DNA from: Cyclospora cayetanensis
Lineage: Eukaryota; Apicomplexa; Conoidasida; Eucoccidiorida; Eimeriidae
NCBI RefSeq assembly: GCF_002999335.1
Contig: NW_020312197.1
Span: 1 to 46,458 of the forward strand
Direction of reading: 5' to 3'
Length of the DNA: 46,458 bases
Positions 24,900 through 35,300 of this stretch are shown piece by piece. The notes below the pieces were generated by a model, which saw only the letters and a program-made list of their open reading frames with translations, was not told the origin of the DNA and did not search any database. The translations under genes were made by a program, and so were the position numbers. Positions within the stretch are counted from its first letter, which is position 1, and every line of letters starts with the position of its first letter.

Positions 24900-26606
24900 C
24901 CCTGAAGAAGAACCCCTTTAAAAGTCTACATGGGGCCCCTATAACGACCTTAGGAGTGGAACCAGAAGGAAGTAGTCATGGGGTCCACAGAAAAGGGCTT
25001 CTTCATCCAGGCCCCATAAGATTGTTGCGGGGCAGTCAGAGGCCTCTACTCACGTGCATCTTGAGGTTCATAGGAGAGCTACGGGGGACCGTAGGATTCC
25101 TAGACTTACAAGTTCTCACTCCACCACGAGTCATGACACAAGGTCCTCGAAGAGTGAAGGCGCTGCTTCTGCTCCACTTGCAATGCGGATCTTGCTGTAT
25201 TTTTGCGTACGGCTAAATAAAAGCTGTATATTGGAAGTATTTGAGTGTTTGGGAACCTTAGTCATAGGGAGCTCAGGAGCCTTGGTTCTTGATCTACAGC
25301 ATCTACATGACTGGCGTGAGGTGTCACAGGCTCTCTTTACTTGGCTACGGAAAGGATACAGGCAACACACCCCGTGTAGGGCCCCTTCGTAGTGAGATGT
25401 CTCGCGTCATGGCAGCTGCAACACAGAGGCACAGACCTCCGCTGGGATATCTTCTCTGCAATAAATCAAATGCCAACCCCGTCCACAAGAGAAGCCTACA
25501 TCGATGTGTGCTACAAGGTTAGCCTTTATCACAAAATCCAAGGGGTATACAAAATCCAAGGGTATCAGGGGCACTGGTAAAAAGCAGCATGCAGACAGAC
25601 ACCAATGTTTTTGTCATTTGTGTTATTGTGCTATCGCCGCCGTTGTTGCTGCTGCGTTGCTGTGCCGAAGGGCCCCAAGACCCACAAGGAGGTCCCCGGG
25701 AGGACTGTCTGTTCTGCATATCTCTCACGCATCAAGGGCCTTAAGCTGACTCACGATGCTAGTGAGGGAGGTATTGCAATAGTTGTTGATTGATGCAGCA
25801 GCGGAGGAAGAATGGCAGTACGTGCAATTTAGTGGCACGTCAAGACACCTTTCTCTGCAGCTACAGCATGAGAAATTGGGCACCTCCTATGTGAAGGGGC
25901 CTCTAATTGTTTGCAGCCGCGCCTCTAATCGCACCTGGCTTCCCTTAATTTCTAAGGGAAATCCGATACTTGATTTTTTCTGTCGTAAAAGTAGCGGCAG
26001 CGCCTGCTGCTGTAGCATACAGGCAAACCTAAAATAGTGATCTCTACGCCACTGGGGCCTCAGTTAGGCTACAGGCATAGTAAACCTCGCAACGGTTGCA
26101 GTTTTCGAGAAAAAGAGGGATATGGGGCATCGCGCGTAGGGCCCTGGTAAGACGCAGCGCACGAGGAACAGGAAAAAGCCAAAGCTCAGATAGCCCTCCG
26201 CATCAATGCCACGCAGTTAACAAAAAGAGGTGGAGGTGGTAGTATGCATGAGTCAAGTCGGCGTACAGGGCACAGGTGCATTGCACCCGGCCTTCAAAGC
26301 CCCATAATTCAAAGTTTAGGCACTGGTGCGGAAGCAGGGGAGGCAGCATGATGACCACCATTGACAAAGCAAGGAAGCGGAACTTGGCTGTAAAAAGGAG
26401 AGAATGACATGCCTTAGGAGGCCATCCTATTCATTGTATTGAAATTCCGAGTGGTTTGTACACACAGCTAGGGGTTCACCCTCCCTGATGGAACAAGAGA
26501 AGGACTGCGGTTACTGCGATGGGGCAATAGGCGCATGATCTTTGTAAGGACGGCAAAACCCATAAGTGACAGGGAAGCGCGATTCGTTTGAAGCTTCGTG
26601 GGGGCG
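24900..26606. other. Gene-poor region, no supported gene
   Basis: Short open frames only. A direct repeat of the short unit caaaatccaagggtat occurs near 25530-25566. No recognised protein or RNA gene. Confidence 0.35.
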
Positions 26607-28344
26607 TCACGTGGGCCCATCAAGGCCACAGAGGCCTTCTCCAGGGAGCGTTTGCTGAGCCGGTGTCACTTGGCGGCTGCAGCTCTTGCTGATTTCGACA
26701 GTCTTTTTGTCTGGGATAGTTGCACAACGCATTAACGTGAGCTGTACAGACTGCTGTTGCTGCTGCTGCCGGCGTCCGGACCGTGAGGGGGTACGTGCCA
26801 GAGGTGAGACAAAGGCGTGGCAGAAGATAATGTCTTTTTTTAGTTCTGGAAGGCCCCAGAGGGCACTGCAGCAGAACAGGCCCATTAAGGTTGCAGAACA
26901 AAGCAAGGAAACTGCCAGCAAAAACGCAGAGGCAGCATAGCCACTTGGGGGAGAAAGCCAATCCACGAGGGGCCCCAAGTGCCTTGGGAGCCTACCTTGC
27001 ATTAGCGACCCCCCGTCCTTGCTGATGCAGAACAGTGCGCAGGATGCAGCGAAGCAGCACCCGATCCTAAACCCGTGCAGCATCAGCTCCTGCGGCAGCA
27101 ACGCAGCAGAGGGAGGGGGCCTAACTGCTCTACGAAAATGCAGCGCAAAGGGTATCTACGTAGAGCGGAGACTCCCTAAAAATAGACCCTTGTGTCTATG
27201 GGAGCAGGGAATGCACCAAAAGCTCCTTTTACTGCTTACAGTGCGTGTAAGGGCTCGTTGAAGTCCGCTTAATTTTGATTAAGCAGCAGAAGCCCACCCC
27301 GAGGCAAGCAGCAGCTACGCTGGGCATGACATAGGCTTGCAGGATACTCAGAGAAGTAGAGGGCCCAGCCCTTGACAGACTCTAAAACACGGGGGGAGCA
27401 AAGACCGACGCCCCCAAAGCTGTAAGGGGCCCCCAGGGCACAATGGCAGAAAGTGGGTATACCGTGAGGAGGCTAAAGATGCACATTGCAAAAAACACGG
27501 CAACGCATAGAGATTATACCAGCCACGGGGGAATCCGAGAAGCCAGCGCGGGGAGATAGGCCCCCAGTGGGGCCCCCATCGCGGGTGCAGAGGACCCTTA
27601 GTTCCCGGCGAATGCAGAATTGACTCCGGCATCCCCCCACGATAGCAACGTAAGCACGGGGGCCCCCAGAACTGCAAACAGACACTGCGGTAGCACCTGC
27701 GCAAGCAGCGACGGAACATAGAGCCCATGCATATAAGGGGGCCCCCATTGGTCAGCTGGGGGCGCAGACACAACACTTGTGTTTCCAGGGGCCCCTGAGG
27801 GGGCCTCTGCGGACGCCCTCCCAGGGGGTTCTCCCCCTATACCTGCTGGGGCATGGTACTGCTGGCTGCATATTGCCTCACGGAGGGGAGGCATCCAAAG
27901 GGGTGATCACCGGCAGCAGCGCAAGGATCCGGCCTCCCCAGAGAAGCAGGCAGTCCGAAGCAGCGCTGCATGGAGCACCTTCCGCCTGCGGGCTTTCCTT
28001 CGGATGGGGGGCCCTCCACACCGAAGGGGGCCCCCCCCTATTTTCGCACTGCCGTCGCGGTGGCTGCTACGCGGGGAGCCTGCACGGGGCGGCAGTACGG
28101 CAGCCTGCGAGCTCGCCAGCAAGTTTTTGTGCGAAGCATTTGACTGAAGAGGATGAGTCCTGCGTTCTCCTGCAGGAGGAGTTGTGGCATCAGGAGCTTC
28201 CGCCGCTGCTGCACTCGGCGTGCTCTTCCCTTCTTGGAGGGGCGACTGGAAAGAGGGGCTGCAGCTGCTTTCGATGGGGCCTAAGCCTCGAAGAAGCCAT
28301 GATCGCGCACGAAACGTTGATTTTTACGCTGAAAGGCCTCATGG
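26607..28344 (-). CDS. Possible multi-exon membrane-protein gene (unassigned)
   Basis: Several minus-strand pieces read as hydrophobic membrane-like segments. At 27598-27894 a 98-codon frame contains LLAQVLPQCLFAVLGAPVLTLL. Between about 27590 and 27385 another frame reads GAPLGAYLPALASRI and, after a stop, VAVFFAMCIFSLLTVYPL. At 26607-27101 a 164-codon frame contains GYAASAFLLAVSLLCSATLM followed by a soluble, Gln-run-bearing tail. A possible N-terminal frame begins with ATG near 28344. I could not connect these with convincing splice sites, and two of three frames are open in part of the region because of high GC, so this may be wrong. Head-to-head with SMC6, about 1 kb away. No family is recognised. 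Confidence 0.25.
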
Positions 28345-29372
28345 GGTTTTTCTAAGGAAGGGTGATGGCATGCAACAGGAAGAACGAGCTGATGAACCCC
28401 GAGCAGGGACGCGCCAGGGATGTACACCGTGCCTATGGTACAGGATCGGTGCATGCATCCTTCAAGGGGCCCAAGCGACAGCTGGATGCCATAGGGGACA
28501 GTAGTAGGCGCGGCGCATTGCCTGCTGCTGCAGTCTCTCCGTGTATGGCTAGATGACTGAGAGAGTGTTCAAGGGGCCGTCTAATAGTTAGACGCCAGGA
28601 GCTATTGCAGGTCCAGCGGAGGGAGACGCGGTCGGCTACGGGAGCGGACCTTCGACATATGGGGTTTGCAGAATATCCGGTAGATCCACGTTTCGAGTGT
28701 AGGGGCAGAGGAGCCCAACGAGCAACGGAAATAAGGGAGGAAATCATAAGGCCCTATTTAAGAAACACGAAAATGCATGCATTTCTACCGGTTGCTTGGA
28801 CCCCAGCCAGCGCAGACGACAGGAGGGGTCTCCTAAAGGGAGGCTCCGATCGCGATCGTGTTCAACGGACCGGGTGAGAGTGGAGGTCGCGCCGTTTTGC
28901 GACAGCACCACGACAGACTGCAATAGGAATGTAAAAAACGAGAGCAAAAGGTTCGCTTCCGTCATTAAAGTGTTTTTTGGTAGTCCTTTTATGACGCTTC
29001 CACCCGACAACATTGCACGAACTTGAGGTCCGTGCACCGCAAGGCGTGAACCAGAAGGCGTTCGGCTCATGACACTGCAAGACGTAGCGGGGGCCCCCCA
29101 CGCCCCCAGGCGGTCGGTCGTTCTTGGGGGCCCCTTAGGGTCCTGCACAGTACCGTCTTGTTGGCTGCCCCTTCCTTGACTCCTCGACTCCTCTGATCTA
29201 ATTCTAGTTGCTTTTTGTGGTTTACTTTCATTCAGGGCCCCCTGACAAGTCATCGGGGGCCCCATTCCCGTATGTACGCGGTTGCCACCCGATGAAGAGG
29301 CGACTGGCGCGTCAGGGGCCCCCCGCCTGTTTGTTTCAGAAGACACCATTTTGGGGGCCCTAGCGGCAAACG
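28345..29372. other. Region upstream of SMC6, with GGGGCCCC-type palindromes
   Basis: It should contain the SMC6 promoter and leader. The 3' half (about 29085-29370) carries several GGGGCCCC/GGGCCC palindromes. A 201-codon minus frame (28744-29349) starting 23 bases from the SMC6 ATG has no recognisable domain and is not called. Confidence 0.35.
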
Positions 29373-32300
29373 ATGTCCCACTGGTCCCCCCTCGCGGGTC
29401 GGAGGGCCTCCCCAGGATGCCTGACGGTCGAGTCGGGGGCCCTCGAGTGTAGCGACGCCACCCCGAGAGGGCCCCCCGCCTCCCGGGGGGCCCCTGGAAG
29501 CGCCGCCGCTGCGACGGCTGGCAGGACTTGGTCCCGTCCTGGCTTTCTGGTTAAGCGTCTGAAGACTGAGCAGGCAGACGGTGGAGAGGCTTTGGGGGCC
29601 CCCCCAGAGGTGGCAGAGGGGGCTGCTGTCTTGGGGGAACCTAGGACCAAGCCGCTTCATCCTGGACGTACTGAAACCGTTGATTTGACCGTGAGCTCGG
29701 GCAGCTCTGAGTCGGAGGGTTCCTCAGGAAGACGCGCTGCTGCATCTAGGGCGGGGATGCCTGCAAAGGGCCCCAGCGTCGCTTCTGAAGAAAGAAGTGA
29801 GAGGCGTTGGAATCCAGCGTTTCCAGGGGCCTCCCTGGCTCCTAGAAAAGCTGTGGGAGGAAACATGCCGCGTAAAAGGGGCCCTCGGCTCTGTAGGAGA
29901 TCCTGCAGCGCAAACTCTTGCGGGAACTCGGAGGAGGAGCTCTCCTCCGCAGACGATGCATCAAAGGGCAAGGGTAAGCCCAAAAGCGTGATCCCTCCTC
30001 CATCTAAGAGAGCACCACTCCGCATGGGTGGCAGATGCAGAAGATCGCCGGAGCAGGACGGTGGTATGTCTGAAGCGGTGTCGGGATCTACTGAAAAGGA
30101 GGGAAAGGGGGAACGCAGGACAGACGCGCTGGGCCCCCCCTCCTGCGATCCAGACAATGTTTCTGTGCTTTCGACAGCCTCTTTATTAGACAAAGAGGAC
30201 TCGCCTCCAGCCCGCCAACAAGCGCACGTGCGGGAGTCACAGAGTTCCCTCGAGAGTCGCGAGGGGGTCGCTGCAGCAGGCGGGTTGTTGCCTTCAGCAA
30301 CGCCGCTGAAAGCTGCAGAGGCTGCTGCTCATGCTACGGGTGAAGCGACCTCGGGAGGCTTCCCAGAAAGGCCTCTTTTGGAGACGTCTGATGAGGAAGA
30401 CGGCTCAGATTGTGTTGTTGTTGTTGACGACGCGAGCCAGATCGGGTGCCCCTTGTGGGCCCCTTCGCAGCGAAGCCTTCGGGGGTCGGCACGGATTTCT
30501 GAGACTCCAAGGCGCCGTAAGGCTGACAGAGTTCGGGGCCTCTTGGAGGCCCCTATGTCGTCTTCTCCAACGTTAAGGAGGCATATGGATCCCTTTTTTG
30601 GGAGTGCAGGCAAAATCGCGCGGGTAGTTCTAAGAGACTTCTGCAACCATGAGCATCTGGACTGGAGGCCGTCGCCGTATGTTAACCTTATCCTCGGTAT
30701 GCATGCACTTGCAGTCAGGGTAGGGGCTCCTTGGAGCCATAACACAGAGTTCTGAGAGGCCCCTGAGAAGGGGGGGGAAGGGGCCCTCCCTCCTCTCGTT
30801 GACACAGGGAAACTGCCAAGAACTCCTTCTGCCAACATCTCTTCTGACCCCCTTGCAATAGAGTACCCCTTCTAACACCCCTTGCAATAGAGTACCCCTT
30901 CTAACACCCCTTGCAATAGAGTACCCCTTCTAACACCTCTTGCAATAGAGTACCCCTTCTAACACCCCTTGCAATAGAGTACCCCTTCCAACACCTCTTG
31001 CAATAGAGTACCCCTTCTAACACCCCTTGCAATAATATACCCCTTACCCTGCAGTAAAACATTCCACACGGAGACGCTTCCGTCAGTGTACAGGCCTAAC
31101 CAGCAAGGCCGGCACAACACAATGCATTGGGATATATCTACCAAGCGAGCGAGAAGGGGGCACCTTTCAGTTTTTGTAGAGTCTTTTCCTGTCTGTACCC
31201 TTGCGGCCGGCGGCTCTGCTGTGGAGAGGGGTGGGCAAGATGCTCGCTCCTGAGGCACCTTGACGGGGGCGAAGGGGGGAACTGTCTGCTGGGGGAAAAG
31301 GTGTGACGCGAGCTAAGCAAGGGGCCCCCGCGTTTTGTGTTATTCTGCAGGCGGAAACGGCCAGGGGAAGTCTGCCATTGCAAAGGCTATTTTTGTGTGC
31401 TGTGGAGCAGAGAGAGCTCACACGAGGGAGCGGGGGTGTTCCAGTCTCGAGGGTGGCCTGCAAGGGGGGGGCCCCTCGCAGAGGGGCCCCCATGCGGGGT
31501 CTACAGCGGGCCTTGTCCGTGCCGCGGAAAAGCCTCGTCTCTTTGAATACATCAGGGAGTACTGGAGCGAGGCGGGGCCCCCGAAGACGGTGATTTCCAT
31601 CACCTTCTCCAACTTTTCTTCGGCGGAGGCCTCCCTAGGGGGCCCCTATTCGCCTCCCAAGGAGGGATCGTCCGCGGGAGCCCCTCCGGGGGGCCCCCCC
31701 CCTGGGGTCCAGAGCGTCGTAAAGGAGGAGGGGGAGGGCCTTGTGAGCCGCGTGTCTCGCCTCACGGGGGACGCCTTCCTCCCCGTGGATAGGGCATACT
31801 GCCACGGCGCATATGGCGACTACATTACGCTAACTCGGGAGATCACGAAAAAGCGGTGCAGCCGCAAGCAGCTCAAGCAACGCGCGGGGCAGGAGGCGGA
31901 GGAAGAGGAAGAGGCCCTGTGGGCGACTGGCAGCAGTACATGGTACATTGCAGGTTGTGGATCGCTTGGAAGCTCTCGCAGGGAGGTGAAACACACGGAG
32001 GTGAGGGCCCTTCTGACGCACTTCGGCCTGGAACTGACAAATCCTGCTGTATATCTGTCTCAAGAGCTTGCCAAGACCTTTCTCTTTAGGGCTTCAGAGC
32101 AGTCGCTCTACAGGTTCTACCTGTGCGCGAGTGGTGAGACATGCGGCTCGTGATCCTTTGGCTCTTACTGCTGGTGCTGCTGCTTTTGTTGCTTTGCTGC
32201 TTTGTTTAGCGTTCCTTTTATCTTTGCTCGGCGCTGCTTGCTGGGGGCGGCTTTCGCGGTGTCTTTGCATGTGCCGTTGAAATAGTTGTGGGGAGATTAC

Positions 32301-35300
32301 CAGGGCACTGTCAGCAGCTGCTGCCGAACAAAACGTAGAGCATGCGTTATTCTGGAGAGGCGTTGATGCTGCTGCAGGGCTGGGAACGGCGCTGAGCAGC
32401 ATGCGGGAGGCGGCAGAAAGGCATCAGATCGCACTCAAGGAGCTAAAGGCCTTCGATAATCGTCTTTCTCCCGCCAGAGCTGCAAAGGCCAAACTCATGG
32501 AGGAGCTCGAACAGTGCAAACAGGTGTGCAGCAACCAAACACCTAAGCGCGGCTTGTCGAATCGCATCCTAGCAGCAGCTAGCCAGCGCACTAGAGGCAG
32601 CTAGCCGGAGCTGGCTCGCGCATGTGCGCAAAGAGGCACACGCAGAAGGTTCTAGCCGCGAGGCAGCGATACAGGAACAGACGCAAGTAGTAGGGAGAGC
32701 GGGTTTGAAAAAGGAGAAGACGCCTGTTGCTGGTTCTGCTGCTGGTTTGTTCGTTGTAGCTGCGCTGCCTCAAGGAGGAGGTCGTCTTACTGAGGGAGGC
32801 CCTTACACATTTGAGAGCTGCAGAGGCAGCGGGGGCAGCAGATGCTGTTGCTTCCGAAGTTGCCGAGCTGGAGAGACACCTAGAACTGCACCAAAGCGAG
32901 GCTGCCGCAGGGGCTGCATCAGCCGTTGCAGAAAAGCAGCGGCAGACGGTGGACAGCTGCAAAGTAACTCTACAACAGCGGCAACAGCGGCTGCGAGAGC
33001 TGCAGGAGAGGGAGCAGGAGCACAAGCAGCAGCTGATTGCTGCTTCTAGACAACTGCGGATTCGAAAAGGGGAAGTCACGAAGCTCAGACAGGATCTAGA
33101 GGCCTCCAAGGAGATGCACAAGGCTCTCAAAGAAGTTATCCACAGCATGCAGGGAGTATGTCTAGCACTTGCGAACAGCGAATTCGGCAAAGGCAGCGGC
33201 AGTTGCAGTTCATGGGAAACCGATTGTGCCGCTTTAGGAGTCAATCTTGCGTCTATGTTTGGCGCGGAGTATCTTTTTTGGCCCCCTGCTGCTGTTTTGT
33301 GTTTTGCATGCGGTCCTCCCCTGTGCTGTGTGCAGCTACGTTTTTCTGCGGCCTCTTTTTTCTCTCTTTCTCTATACCGCTGCTTGCTTTGCCTTGCGTA
33401 TGCTGACCGTTGCTTTCTCCTAGCTGTGAGTACCGCTCACTTTCGGACGGAGGTCAGGGCTGTGTGTTGCCTTGCTGCGTCTCTGCAGACGCTGCAGAAG
33501 AGCACCGCTTCGTCAGGTGCTGAGGAGGCAGCTCAGCTAGCAGAGCGAGAGGCGGCTTTGGATGCGGCAGCAGCAGCTTTTGCTACAGCAGAAGAAGCGC
33601 TGCATCGGCTGCAGCGGGCTTCTGCAGCGGCGCAGCAAGCGGCCAAGAAGGCGCGGGGTGTTTCCACGGATGCCGAATTGCGACTTCAAGCAGCACAGCA
33701 TCTCGCAAGGCAGACGGCCTTTGAGCAGCAGCAGCAGCAGAAGCTGATACAGCGGCTGGAGCAGCAGCACACGCAGCGAAGGCAGGAGGCTCTCAGAAAC
33801 TCCCTGGCGCGTCAACAGCAGCAGCAGCAGGCAGCAGCAGCCGCAGCAGCCGCAGCAGCCGCAGCAGCCGCTGCTGCACGGGAGAAGCACGTCAAGGCGG
33901 GACTGCTTCAGCAGGCAGAGCTGCGTCTCGCTCAGCAGCGTCGAAAGGATGCTGCGCAGAGGGCATGTCTGTACTTTAATCCTCGCTGGAAGGGGCCCCC
34001 ACCGGATTTAGTTGGCTTGCTGGACTCCGTGGAGGCCCTTCTGTCTCAGCGCCGCTTTTCACAGGCCCCCTTGGGGCCCCTAGGGGAGTTTCTCCACGTT
34101 GACGAGGAGGCATGCAAGGCTGCAGGGGTGCCTCCAGATGCAGCGCAGGCAGTGTTGGAGGAGCACATGAGTCAACACTTCGCCACGTGGCTTGTTGGCT
34201 CAATAGAAGAGCAGCGCTTGCTACAGCCGCTTCTACAGAGACACCTTTGGCCTCCTCGCGTGGCTGTTGTGAACTTCAACTGCCCCCCGTACGCTCCACG
34301 CCTGACGGACGAGGCACTCGGCCTCCCCAAGGGAGTACTCACGCTTTACAAGGCCCTCAAAAAAAGAGAGACACAGGGGGACAGAGAAGACAGAGGCGAG
34401 GCTTTTTTCGAGGCAGCCATGCCAAGGGTAAGTCACGCCCTCCGAGAAATGTGTGTGCTTTCGCGTTTGTATGGCCTCGTTTGTCTGTTTTAGAGCATAT
34501 ATCTAGCGTTTGTATGGGCTTGTTTGTCTGTTTTAGAGCATATATCTAGCGTTTGTATGGGCTTGTTTGTCTGTTTTAGAGCATATGTCTCGCGTTTGTA
34601 TGGCCTTGTTTGTCTGTTCTAGAGCATATATCTAGCGTTTGTATGGGCTTGTTTGTCTGTCTTGGAGCGTATATCTCGCGTTTGTATGGGCTTGTTTGTC
34701 TAGAAGCAGGGGGTGCTGAGTGGGGTCGGTAAACGCTCTTGATGACTTCCGAGGGGAATAAATCCCCCCGCCCCCCCGCTGTTGCCTCTCCTCGACACAG
34801 TCAGCTGTGCTGCTTCTGCCTCATCGTCTCTACTGCCGTGTGCAGGACGACTACTGCTGTGTCTGTCAGGCTGGAGTTCATTTTTTGGTGGACGTTGCTT
34901 CTATTGAGCGCGTGGCGATTGCTGAGGATGGACGACACCTTCGAGGGCTCCTCCAAGGGCCCCTGCCTCAAGCAGGGGGCCCCTGGGGGCCCCAGGGGCC
35001 CCAGGGGCCCCCGGGTCCTGTAAGGGGCCTTCGCGAGGGTTACGCTTGGCGTGAGGCCCTCCACCTCAAGAGGCAAGGGAGGGGCACAGAGGGGGTTCCC
35101 TGTGCGCATGGGCATGCCCGTAAGGCTCGAGGCGTTGTCAGAGTCTGCTCAGTCTCTGGCAGCAGCCCTCCTCCTGCATCTTCGGAGGCGGCAGAAGCTG
35201 CGACTGCGCCTGCGCTCGTTCCAAAGTCTCGCACAGCCGCTGATAAGGACGCGCAGGCTGCACTGGAGGAGGAGCTGTCTCGGGAGTGGGATTTCGAGGC

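Noticed and set aside
16000..28500. tRNA, rRNA or snRNA genes in the gene-poor region
   Set aside because: No cloverleaf-like box A/box B pair or conserved rRNA word was recognised by eye; a tRNAscan or Rfam search would be decisive.
28744..29349. 201-codon minus frame divergent from SMC6
   Set aside because: No domain, GC-rich sequence with few stops, and only 23 bases from the SMC6 ATG; more likely the SMC6 leader or promoter.
30853..31049. CRISPR-like array with ~29-bp repeats
   Set aside because: The repeats are directly adjacent with no unique spacers, and the DNA is a eukaryotic intron.
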